A stretch of 64,000 nucleotides of DNA from Siderastrea siderea (taxonomy: Eukaryota > Cnidaria > Anthozoa > Scleractinia > Rhizangiidae). The stretch lies in the NCBI GenBank assembly GCA_964030785.1, contig OZ034970.1, forward strand, positions 3,415,911-3,479,910, given 5' to 3'. Both the position numbers and the translations under genes were made by a program. The notes beneath the pieces are model-generated. The model saw nothing but the letters and a program-made list of their open reading frames with translations, did no database searches and was not told the origin of the DNA. This document shows positions 1 through 8,401 of the stretch, piece by piece (position 1 is the stretch's first letter; every line of letters begins with the position of its first letter).

Positions 1-80
1 GTAATTAATTAAAAATAAAAAATAATAATAAAAAAAATATATATATTATTTAAAAAAAAATAATAATGTATAATCTGAAG
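1..80. repeat. A/T-rich low-complexity sequence
   Basis: Runs of A and short AAT/AT units fill the left edge. Nothing coding is visible here or up to about position 690. Confidence 0.6.
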
Positions 81-689
81 GGTGAAATGTCTAAATATCC
101 AAATTCCAATTCGATCTGAACGTCAAGTGTTTACACATGAGCCCCTGGCTCGGGAGATTAGGCGACTACTCCCTAACCATGACGTTAAATTTGATTTGAT
201 TTTTTTTTTTGATCGGGCAAATTGTCTTTTTTTCCGTTGTTTTGTTTTTGTTTTATTTTTCGAATGTTTTTGTTTTTTCTTCGACACATTTTGATAAGAA
301 TAAACCGGGGAAACCGCGGAGTGACATTAAATGATCAAAATTTAAATGCAGGCGATGTCTGGTTGGCAAATCTTGATATTTTTTAAAGCGACCGGTACAA
401 TCAAGTTGATAGAAAAAAGCATATCATTACAAATGATTTTCGTTTTTAATAAAAAAAAAATTAGAAATTTTGTGATTTGCAACCTCAAGACAAAATTTGA
501 GGAACGTAACTGTACTTGGAAGGTCCACTAGCTACCTTTTAGAATTTTTCCACAAATTTTGCTGTAATTATTTTCCCACTGACATTGTTTGCCCTGGGGA
601 AAAATTGATGCAGTTCGATTTCTGAAGTATAGGCACGTATAGTGTGCATGAGCTATTTTGGAGTGAATGACTTTGCCATTGTGTGTTGC

Positions 690-1020
690 AGGGTTTTTCC
701 CCCATGTATACATGCCAGTCATGTGAACATGATCCGTAGCTGCTCCAAAACTTTGGAACAATATGCTGCCATTGAGGCTATTAAGGAACTGCTGCTCAGT
801 AGGAATGTTTAAGACCATAATCAAGATATTTTCTGTTTAACAAAGCATTTTAACTATTATTTTAACAAACTAGCTTCTCCTCTTTTAATTGATATTTAAT
901 TTTATGCTTTTATTGACCATTTTAGTATGTGGCTTTAATTTATTGCATTTTTGCAAGACTAAACATTTAATGAAGGTCTGTGCATTATAAATTTATCATT
1001 ATCATTATTATAATAACATT
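690..1020 (+). mobile_element. 5'-truncated LINE 3' end (relic)
   Basis: Read on the plus strand, 735-850 gives SVAAPKLWNNMLP followed by FKTIIKIFCLTK. This is the APKLWN-LP...FK-LK-F signature that closes many CR1/L2/I-type non-LTR retrotransposon ORF2 proteins. Upstream the frame is full of stops, so only the tail survives. A 3' UTR-like A/T stretch with a degenerate TTATCATTATCATTATT tail follows near 990-1015, as expected for a LINE end. It cannot code for a functional protein. The exact clade and 5' boundary are not certain. Confidence 0.5.
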
Positions 1021-1395
1021 ATGACAGCAAATGTCTTCAAAAAATCAATTGTTTGTAAATTTTTTTACTTGATCAATTATTCAGTTTTTTTTGCTTTATC
1101 TACTGTTTATTTTTAATTTACCATAAGTAGCTTAAGGTAAACAGAATTCCACTTGTTGTTGTTACCCTTAGTTAAACAAGGGGAGCAGAATAGAAAAAGT
1201 TACATATTTTCTGAATGGTACAAACTGGAATATACTGTCCATCAAGCTCCTTGAAATTTAATTAAACTCTTTCAATCACTTGGAAGATGTCTGAGAAGTC
1301 ACTATAATTTACTTACAAATTCTTGGAACTAGGCTCGTTTCCTACTCTTCCCAGTTCACCACCTTGAATAATTGACTATCAGACTGCCGAGCAGG

Positions 1396-1478
1396 TAGTC
1401 TCCTACACAAGCTGTTCTTAGGGTCATAACGCAATGCTCATTGCATGACGACCCTAAGAACGGCTGTGTAGGAGACTA
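1396..1478. mobile_element. Foldback MITE, 83 bp
   Basis: TAGTCTCCTACACA... at the left is matched in inverse orientation by ...TGTGTAGGAGACTA at the right. About 35-bp arms include GTTCTTAGGGTC / GACCCTAAGAAC, with a short centre around CAATGCTCATTGC. This is a non-autonomous inverted-repeat element with no coding capacity. Confidence 0.75.
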
Positions 1479-1544
1479 CTAAGCAAGAGGTCATGGGTTT
1501 GAATCCCCACTGAACTACCAACCAGGGTTATATGATAACAGGTA

Positions 1545-1855
1545 AGATCATGCTGGTTATAAGCACACTGGACTCAAGATCTGAAGGTCAGTCGTTCAGC
1601 GGTTGGAGATCTAGCCTCTGCCATCGTGTTGTTGTTTTCTTTTTAGACAAGAAATTTTACTCCATGTTGTCTCTCTCCACCCAGGTGTATAAATGGGTAC
1701 CAGCAACACACTGCTGGGGGCTAACCCTACTATGGACTAGCATCCCATCCAGGGAGGGAGTAGCAACACTCTTAGTTGCTTTGGGTTACAGAAACTGGGA
1801 AGAGCTTCGGCTGTGTGAGCATCCTGTGGTACGTGACTTAATTTTACCTACATAA
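1545..1855 (+). mobile_element. SINE-like element (family A)
   Basis: The copy starts near GCACACTGGACTCAAG and runs through CCACCCAGGTGTATAAATGG, GACTAGCATCCCATCCAGGG and a GTAGCAACACTC / TTACAGAAACTGG tail. The same ordered blocks recur at 7845-8165, 12030-12155 and 18475-18790, all in the plus orientation, which defines a dispersed short element. The head resembles a degenerate tRNA B box (GGTCAGTCGTTCAGC). It has no coding capacity. Confidence 0.65.
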
Positions 1856-2299
1856 GATCATGCTGGCTGTGTACAAAGATTACCTGTCTTAGCTCATATG
1901 AGCATGTTCTTAGGAAGGGACTCTAAGACATTGTCCTTGTCTCCTTTTTCTTGAAAGGGGGTGTTAAGGAATTAGTGACAATAATCAGAAAGATAGGCTA
2001 TGGAATTTCCAGTGTCTTGGTCTAACCTGATTAGAAGTCAATGGGTCTAAAGTACTAAAATATTAGCGAAAACCATTGTGGCTACCCTGGTTCTGACAAA
2101 CCAAAAAAAATAAATAAATAAATTCCTTCTCCTTTTAATGGCTCCAGTGCTCAAGACCTTGCCTTTATATGAATAACATCACCAGCCATGTGACTATCTG
2201 GAATACCCCAGGGGGAAGGGGTGGTTGAGAGGACTGGAACACAGATGAGTACACTTGGCATTACAGAGGTTCCAAATTGTTTCGTATTTCCACTCTTCT
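1856..2299. other. Intergenic stretch, 3' side of PGAP4-like gene
   Basis: No ORF, no clear repeat arm and no RNA gene is visible. An AAATAAATAAATAAAT microsatellite-like run lies near 2108-2122. The stretch probably contains the 3' UTR of the minus-strand gene that ends at 2300. Confidence 0.4.
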
Positions 2300-3529
2300 C
2301 TATGGTTTAAACATTAAGTAAAACTCTGCAAAGTCTTTCAGTTTGCTGCTAAGGCTTGAATGAACACCAATGTGAGTAAACATGTTTGGCATTACCAAGT
2401 ATCGTTCCAAACTGCTCTTCTTCGCAAAATCATCGATTGCAACATCCATAGGATATGTGTTACTACAGTCCACTGATTTTAAATAGCTGGCAAGTTCACG
2501 TGCATGAGTTCTCTGATAAAGAACTCCAGGCGTACAACAACCAGGAGCCTTGACAACGGAGTACATAAGAGGGGAGAGCTTTCTTAATTCTATCCAATGA
2601 GCTCTGCCTACAGTGTAAACAAGCAAAACAAAGTAAACTGTCCACACTATAAAGGAACAAACCAAAGATGTCACCTTAGTTCTTGTTCTTTTTCTAAATT
2701 TTGAGCTCACCCAGAGGCCGAAACATCCGCCCAGTAAACCAATCAATATAAGTTCTGGTATTTCAGGCCAACCAATACCCTGCCACTTCTCTGGATAGTA
2801 CAGTTTCAGAAACGCCCAGTCACTTTGTGTTTTCGATGATTTCCACGACATTATATTTTTCAAAACAAATCGAAGATCATTAAGAAGATTTGCTGATGGT
2901 AAAGCGTCGTCCTCAATCATTAAAACGTAAGCGGAGTTTTGCCGTAAGGCTGTTTCTAGACCAACTATGTAGTCTTCTTTCTCGCGTGACCAAAGTGAAC
3001 CGTGCGAGGTGCGATGGGCAGAACTGTTGATCACAGTAACAAAGTTTGACAAATAAATCGCATCTTCGTTCAATCCAGACTGCGATCCAGAGTTCAATAC
3101 AGTGATAACACTTTTCCCTCCATCGCTTATTACCTGGGGAAGCAAACGAGCGGCAACTTGCAATAAATAATGAGTATTGGAAGCGCGATAGGCGGTCAAC
3201 AGCACGATTGAGAATTCGATTTGTCTTGCTTTATCGACAGACCGAATCGGTGTGGCAGAGCGCTGAAAACTTTTCAAGAACTCCTTTGCTTGTTTGGTTC
3301 TTTCTTCGTTCTGTGCTTCGAGGATTTTGTAAGGTTCCTTTGGTTTGGCGAAATAAATCGAGAACCCAAGTTTATGACAGAGCAGTGGAAGAACAATAAG
3401 CAATGTTGTGATGTAAATTACGGCAACCAAGAAACCATTTTGGCCGCATAAGGACACTAACCCACGAATTGACTGTCTGCAGTATCTTCCCTTGCACCTG
3501 GTGAACATAGATCCGTCAAAAAACGTCAA
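2300..3529 (-). CDS. PGAP4: Post-GPI attachment to proteins factor 4-like GalNAc transferase (TMEM246 family)
   Basis: Single-exon 409-residue protein. PGAP4 is a Golgi enzyme that adds the side-chain GalNAc to the first mannose of GPI anchors. The sequence shows an N-terminal membrane anchor (about residues 34-52), a GT-A-like lumenal domain with the acidic sugar-nucleotide/metal motif EDDA (206-209), and two further membrane segments (about 257-276 and 288-308) inside the catalytic region. This hairpin-in-the-glycosyltransferase layout is the family hallmark. The conserved LKLYYPEKWQG block and the CCTPGVLYQR segment after the hairpin also fit. Length is close to the human protein (about 400). 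The first ATG was used; a second at residue 8 would lose nothing functional. A LINE lies 600 bp upstream. Family assignment is confident; enzymatic activity is inferred. Confidence 0.88.
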   Translation of the reverse strand: MTFFDGSMFTRCKGRYCRQSIRGLVSLCGQNGFLVAVIYITTLLIVLPLLCHKLGFSIYFAKPKEPYKILEAQNEERTKQAKEFLKSFQRSATPIRSVDKARQIEFSIVLLTAYRASNTHYLLQVAARLLPQVISDGGKSVITVLNSGSQSGLNEDAIYLSNFVTVINSSAHRTSHGSLWSREKEDYIVGLETALRQNSAYVLMIEDDALPSANLLNDLRFVLKNIMSWKSSKTQSDWAFLKLYYPEKWQGIGWPEIPELILIGLLGGCFGLWVSSKFRKRTRTKVTSLVCSFIVWTVYFVLLVYTVGRAHWIELRKLSPLMYSVVKAPGCCTPGVLYQRTHARELASYLKSVDCSNTYPMDVAIDDFAKKSSLERYLVMPNMFTHIGVHSSLSSKLKDFAEFYLMFKP

Positions 3530-3954
3530 TATTCCCTGGGATATTAGTAAAGTTCATTCAACTGAGCAACCTGCCAACGACCTGCCCAAGTGTCTGTCGC
3601 GTTATGGATAAAGGAACATGTGATTGAATTAACACGCGATTCATTTGCAAAAGTGTAACATGCTGTCACGCAACACTTATTCGTCGGCCACCGAACATAT
3701 TTTGTATTTTCTTTTTTTTTCTTTTTTTCTCGTGAAATTTTTTTTTATTTTCTGGGTGTAACGTGTGTCCAGGTCATCAAGAGATAGAAATCTGTGCAGC
3801 AGCCCATAGAGGGAGTGGGATACTCATACTGGAAAGTCACGGGGTGTTGGTCTATCTCCTTTATCCACACGACGCGTAAATAAACCGCACTGGTTCGGTA
3901 TTGCCGTATCTCTGGTGTAGAGATGCTGGAGCCAGAAGTCACTCGAAGTGTAAT
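3530..3954. promoter_or_regulatory. Upstream region of the PGAP4-like gene
   Basis: This gap between the minus-strand start codon and the LINE-bearing repeat must hold the promoter. A long T-rich run (3703-3745) is the only obvious feature. I see no convincing TATA box. Confidence 0.3.
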
Positions 3955-4005
3955 AGAACAAAACTGGATGCAAGGCTGGCACTACGGCAAAGGGCTGATT
4001 TATTT
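3955..4005 (-). repeat. Distal half of a repeat copy split by the LINE
   Basis: On the minus strand this reads TAAATAAATCAGCCCTTTGC...GTTTTGTTC, a near copy of the plus-strand sequence at 7610-7665. Its missing proximal half is at 7526-7557, on the other side of the LINE. The LINE therefore inserted into a pre-existing minus-strand copy of this repeat. Confidence 0.7.
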
Positions 4006-4128
4006 ACAACAACAACACACTTTATTTGCATTCCCAATTACAAATGGTATTGCAAAAGTATAGGAAAATAATGATGATAATAATACGTATTACATCGAAA
4101 GATATGTAAGGGTAAGTAATAGGATCAA

Positions 4129-6933
4129 CTAATTGACGATTGTTGCGATTGTCGATTCATTTCTTAGTGCAAAAGCTTCATAAATAAAGTAACCTAATTT
4201 TTTACAGAGAAAGGCATCTATATTATTAAAGAGAAATATAATTTTTTGATTGGCATCTAAAGAACTAAAATTAGAATAATTTCTAACAATGTAGTCTATT
4301 AGAGATTTTCTAATTGTATTATATCTACTACAATTAAGTACAAAATGTTCTTCGTTTTCAACTTCATTTGAGCTGCAGTTTTGACAGATTCTCAGATGCT
4401 CAGGAAGTTTAGGATAAGAATGTCTACCAGTTTCAATTCGTAGGTTATGGTTGCCTACTCTAAGTTTTGCTACTGCCCGACGATGTTTAACATTTGTAAT
4501 TAATTCTAGTGAGTTAGAGGGAGTAACATCTGTTTTAAAAGTAGAGTAAAATTTCAGTTTTTTGTTACATCTAATCAATTCATGTTGATGCTTTTCTAAG
4601 CCAGTTTTAAAGTTTTCGATTATTTTGGATTGACACTTTTTAGTTTTTAATCTATCTCCTTTTGTATCAGTCATAGTTTGAAGATCAGTAGAGAAATCGG
4701 TACCATATTGTTTAAGTATATCATAGATGGAGAGCATAAAGCATTTTTTTCCAGAGTCTGCCAGTTGAGTTGAAATTTGAAGGCATTGTCTGGCAACGCT
4801 TGAATTCGGAAGGTTTAGTAAGTGAAGCCAAAACTTGAGTGTATTAGAGAAAATAGTTAGTTTGAGAGGGAGTCTTCCGGTTTCATTTCTTGCTGCGACA
4901 TTCGATGCTCTTCTATTAAGGCAAAGATAAGATTTGTAAAATTGCGAGTGAAAGCGTTCGATAGGATCTTTCTCCCATTTGTTAAGATTGAGGCTATCAT
5001 ATGCCCCCCATATTTCTGAACCATATAAAAGAACGGGTAGAAAGACAGCATTAAATAAGAAATTACATTTGGATATAGAGAGTTTGTTGAATTCAATATA
5101 CCTTTTGAATGCAAATACTGAACGTCTAGATTTTTCGACTAAACTCTTTTTTGAGGAGGTGAAACTCCCATTCGAGCTAAATATTGTTCCCAGGTAGGTG
5201 TAATCTGAGGTATTAATAATTTGGTTTCCATTTAGAAAGAAAGAATATTTTTCCCGGGTGCTTTTACGGTTCTGCTTTTGAAAAATTAAAACTTTTGTTT
5301 TCCGAAGATTTATTTTCAACAGCCATTTTTGTACGTAATTTTGGAGTGTGTCGATTTGCTTTTGAAGACCTGAAGCACTTTGAGATATAAGGACTAGATC
5401 ATCCGCATAAAATAAACAATTAAGTGGATCCCCATTTGGTAGGGTAATTGCGTCTGTATCACGAGAGTTATCTAGAGTAAAAGGAAAGTCGTTTAAATAT
5501 AGATTGAATAGTAGAGGAGACAGAATACATCCTTGTCTTACACCCCTGTTGTAATTAAAGAATTGGGTCCTACGATTTCCGCACTTTATGGCGCATTTGG
5601 ATCTAGAGTACATGTCTGAAATCAGTTGATAAAAGTGTCCACCTAGTTTATAGGTAATCAGCTTTGAAAGTAAACCATCATGCCATATAGAGTCAAAAGC
5701 TTTTTGAAAATCAACAAAACAGCAAAATAATTTTCCCTTATTTGCATTAGTTACATATTTGTCAATAAGAGTTCGTAAAGAGAAAATGTGATCCGATGTC
5801 CGAAATCCCTCTATGAAACCAATTTGTGAGGGATGTAATAGATTTTTGTTTTTGGTGAGATTTTGTAGTCTATTATTTAAAAGGGCTGTAAAAAGTTTTC
5901 CAAGGCAACTAGTCACGCAGATGCCCCTGTAATTAGTTGGATTTGACTTTTCCCCTGATTTAAAGATAGGTGTAATCAGTCCCATGGACCAACAATCAGG
6001 AAACATTCCTGCATCAAGAATAAGATTAAAGAGTCTTTTCAGTGAGGTCATCAATAGGTGACCGCCACTTTTTAACATTTCATTGCGTATTCGGTCTGTA
6101 CCAGCCGCCTTCTTGTTCTTTAGTTTTTTAATGCCGTTTCTTATTTCACTCTCCGTAAAAGGATTGTCAAGGTCATTATAATGCAATAGAGACTGTTGTT
6201 TACGTTTTAGTTCTTCTATAACAGTCTCTTGTGTTTTGGAAAAGGTTTCTTCACTTGGAGCAGAGTGTAGTTGTTGAAAGTGTGTTAACAGTTCATCTAC
6301 AGGGACATTTGAATCAGCTGTATTGGAAGCCGATTTTGACATGGTTTTTAAAGTGGACCAAAATTGTGTGGGGTCATTTGTTTTGACGAGTTCTTGTATT
6401 TGAGTATCTTGGTATCTTTGCCTTTTATGTTGTAGCATGGATTTATATTGTCGTTTTACCGTTAAATATTCTTGTCGTGTCTCTTCATCATGAGGATACG
6501 TCTGCTTTTTGTTCGCAATACGTCTCAAACGTTTTCGTAAATTTTTGCAATCTTTATCAAACCAGACTTGTGATTGTCTATGTCTAACGAACTTCTTTTT
6601 GTCCAGAACAGGTTGTAATGATTTCTTTGCAGCAGCATCTATTATCCTTGTAAATTTATCTACAGCCTTGTTAATGTCACCTATTTGAGTTAAATTTTCT
6701 TTTTCAAAAACAGAGATCATGTTTTGCACTTCAGTAGACTGTAGAGCTGAAATAAATTTTTCTTTAGAATCTGGATTCCATTTAAATTGTCTCGGTAGGT
6801 TGAAGAGAGTTTCCGTTGGTTTTGTGTTCTCCTTAAGCGTGAGGGAGTCCTTAACTTTTATCCAGGAAACTAACTGGCAATGGTCCGAAAATGGGGAGGG
6901 GTGACGAACCACAAAATTCTGAAAGATGTTCAT
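4129..6933 (-). CDS. LINE ORF2: end of endonuclease, reverse transcriptase and C-terminal zinc knuckle
   Basis: Open for 934 codons. It begins inside the endonuclease, whose last catalytic motif SDH is visible near residue 16. The reverse transcriptase follows with the NYRGI block, QIGFIEGFRTSDH, the GVRQGCILSPLLFNLYLN block, and the catalytic FYADD near residue 508. Near the C terminus CQNCSSNE...HFVLNC forms a knuckle of the kind many LINEs carry. The annotated start is only the first ATG after the frameshift; the true frame continues upstream into 7157-7498. The protein copies its own mRNA at a nicked target. It is a mobile-element gene, not a host gene. Confidence 0.85.
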   Translation of the reverse strand: MNIFQNFVVRHPSPFSDHCQLVSWIKVKDSLTLKENTKPTETLFNLPRQFKWNPDSKEKFISALQSTEVQNMISVFEKENLTQIGDINKAVDKFTRIIDAAAKKSLQPVLDKKKFVRHRQSQVWFDKDCKNLRKRLRRIANKKQTYPHDEETRQEYLTVKRQYKSMLQHKRQRYQDTQIQELVKTNDPTQFWSTLKTMSKSASNTADSNVPVDELLTHFQQLHSAPSEETFSKTQETVIEELKRKQQSLLHYNDLDNPFTESEIRNGIKKLKNKKAAGTDRIRNEMLKSGGHLLMTSLKRLFNLILDAGMFPDCWSMGLITPIFKSGEKSNPTNYRGICVTSCLGKLFTALLNNRLQNLTKNKNLLHPSQIGFIEGFRTSDHIFSLRTLIDKYVTNANKGKLFCCFVDFQKAFDSIWHDGLLSKLITYKLGGHFYQLISDMYSRSKCAIKCGNRRTQFFNYNRGVRQGCILSPLLFNLYLNDFPFTLDNSRDTDAITLPNGDPLNCLFYADDLVLISQSASGLQKQIDTLQNYVQKWLLKINLRKTKVLIFQKQNRKSTREKYSFFLNGNQIINTSDYTYLGTIFSSNGSFTSSKKSLVEKSRRSVFAFKRYIEFNKLSISKCNFLFNAVFLPVLLYGSEIWGAYDSLNLNKWEKDPIERFHSQFYKSYLCLNRRASNVAARNETGRLPLKLTIFSNTLKFWLHLLNLPNSSVARQCLQISTQLADSGKKCFMLSIYDILKQYGTDFSTDLQTMTDTKGDRLKTKKCQSKIIENFKTGLEKHQHELIRCNKKLKFYSTFKTDVTPSNSLELITNVKHRRAVAKLRVGNHNLRIETGRHSYPKLPEHLRICQNCSSNEVENEEHFVLNCSRYNTIRKSLIDYIVRNYSNFSSLDANQKIIFLFNNIDAFLCKKLGYFIYEAFALRNESTIATIVN

Positions 6934-7156
6934 TGTCTCATGATCTGTTATGATGTAGTCAACTGTGCTTATTCCTTGACTTCCGTGAAATGTTATTTTT
7001 CCAAGAGAGTCGCCCTTGCAACGGCCGTTCAGTATTCTTAAGTCTAATGATTTGCATATTTCGACTAGGGTTTTACCATGTTCATTTATGTGGCCATCAA
7101 AACTATTCCTGTTTGGTACTTGTCTTGGTAAGGGAAAATTGTCGTGTGGTATAAAA

Positions 7157-7498
7157 TCATTGTCCTTCGACTATAAAATCATTTTCTGTTCCAGTACGGG
7201 CATTAAAATCACCCATTAGTACAATCGAATAATCGTTCTTTAGGTTATTGATATCATTTTCGAGATTGGTGAAGATGTCTGGGTCGAAATAAGGTGAGTC
7301 TCTTGGCGGAATGTAGACCGAACATAATAGTATGTCTTTGTCTGTTTGAAATAGGTTAGAAGCTATTCGACACCAAATGTAATTAGGGGTTTGTTTCCAA
7401 AGTTCGACATATGGTGTTAAAAAGTTTTTAACTGCAACTAAGATCCCCCCTGAGCATCTTCCAGGTCTTTTTGTGTTTCTTTTCATTGGAGGACTCAT
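7157..7498 (-). pseudogene. LINE endonuclease fragment, frameshifted from the rest of ORF2
   Basis: Translates to a 113-residue piece with the GGILVAVKN and VLMGDFNARTG motifs of the apurinic endonuclease-like (EEP) domain that nicks the target DNA. The frame ends at a stop just after NDFIVEG. The continuation DNDFIPHDN lies in another frame of the same strand and leads directly into the long reverse-transcriptase ORF. A single-base lesion explains the break. Coding similarity extends upstream of the first ATG to about 7525, where the element is truncated, so the N-terminal catalytic residues are missing. Confidence 0.75.
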
Positions 7499-7525
7499 TG
7501 CTACAATTTTGAAATCAGGTACAAT

Positions 7526-7665
7526 AATATTTCGGCTATTCCTCAGGGCCAGAGCTATACTAGCTCTGGCCCTGAGGAAGGCTAATTTTGTTAGCCGAAA
7601 TATTGGCCATTAAATAAATCAACCCTTTGCCGTAGTGCCGGCCTTGCATTCAGTTTTATTCTATC
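7526..7665. repeat. Head-to-head pair of hammerhead-like repeat copies
   Basis: The plus-strand copy at 7561-7665 contains CTGAGGA, then a hairpin GGCTAA-TTTTG-TTAGCC, then GAAATATTGG. This resembles the hammerhead core CTGANGA...stem II...GAAA with one extra A before the stem. A minus-strand copy, 7526-7557, reads CTGAGGAATAGCCGAAATATT and has lost most of the hairpin. The two meet at TATACTAG near 7560 and form a strong palindrome. Ribozyme activity is conjecture. Similar motifs occur in Penelope-like element termini at 37440 and 60925. Confidence 0.6.
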
Positions 7666-7844
7666 TCCTTTACAAGGGGCCCATAACCGCTATGGTCTCC
7701 TGCCTTTGCTTCACGCGTAAATGGGACATAAAAGGAAATAGGAGACGTCTGCAACGCGGGCTTGGGTTTGTTGTGCCTTTAAGGGTTTAAAATTTCGTGC
7801 TCTGAACCTCTCACCGGGAAGGGTTGGGGGAGGGGAGCGCAGGC

Positions 7845-8165
7845 ATGATGATGTGGCAGTTAGCGCGTTTGACTTCGGATTGTTTCTCTCCACCCAGGTG
7901 TATAAATGGGTACTGGCGACATACTACTCGGGGTAACCCGTCGACTGCGAGCAGTCTCTTTCTGCATAATTTATTCATTTCCACTCGCACGTAGGATCTG
8001 AGGAAAATATGACGACTCGTCATATTTTCCTCAGATGTACCCGCGATGTAACCCGCGATGTACTAACATTTTATTCAGGGAGGAGTAGCAGTACTCTCAG
8101 TTGCTTCAAGCTACAGCAGCCGGGTTAAGCTCCGGCCGGGTGGGCGTCCTGTGGCTGGTTACAAT
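7845..8165 (+). mobile_element. SINE-like element (family A), interrupted
   Basis: It shares the blocks CCACCCAGGTGTATAAATGG (near 7891) and GGAGTAGCAGTACTCTCAG (near 8081) with the copy at 1545. Between them about 110 bp of unrelated sequence has been inserted, including a perfect 19-bp-arm palindrome at 7995-8035 and a CTGCGAGCAGTCTCTTTCT segment. Confidence 0.6.
7995..8035. repeat. Perfect palindrome, 19-bp arms
   Basis: ATCTGAGGAAAATATGACG is followed by ACT and by its exact reverse complement. The perfect match points to a recent origin. It lies inside a segment inserted in a SINE. Confidence 0.85.
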
Positions 8166-8401
8166 TACCATAACACGATTTTATTCTGTTTATACCATTC
8201 CATTTCTTCTATACTTTGTTTACATTTTCTTTTTCAACCAGAAGCTCATCATAAAGGTGACATGCTTCTATTTTCAAACACGCATTTTCAAAAATCATGA
8301 TTATTGGTCAACAAGTCTATTTTTCGAGAAAAGATTCTTTAAGCATATTCCTTATTGAAAAGGTGAGCTCATTCATATAGTGATCGTGGGTTGTCTATTT
8401 C

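Larger units (their letters stand above)
4006..7525 (-). mobile_element. Non-LTR retrotransposon (LINE), 5'-truncated, nearly intact ORF2
   Basis: About 3.5 kb of minus-strand LINE. Its 3' end is GTTGTTGTTG after an AATAAAG motif, next to host repeat sequence at 4005. The 5' end stops inside the endonuclease domain, where GTACCTGATTTC abuts the interrupted repeat at 7526. ORF2 order is apurinic-like endonuclease, reverse transcriptase, then a C-terminal C-x2-C...H-x4-C knuckle. One frameshift near 7160-7170 separates the endonuclease block from the rest. Few lesions and sharp junctions suggest a recent insertion. Clade is left open; an alignment of the reverse transcriptase would settle it. 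Confidence 0.85.

Noticed and set aside
528..824. 98-codon minus-strand ORF as a gene
   Set aside because: The opposite strand matches a LINE C-terminal signature, so the minus frame is a shadow of a relic.
7560..7600. A definite active hammerhead ribozyme
   Set aside because: The core has an extra base before stem II and stem III is not convincing by eye, so it is only called hammerhead-like.
3955..7665. A DNA transposon with terminal inverted repeats carrying a reverse transcriptase
   Set aside because: The inverted ends are explained by a LINE that split one of two opposed copies of a host repeat.
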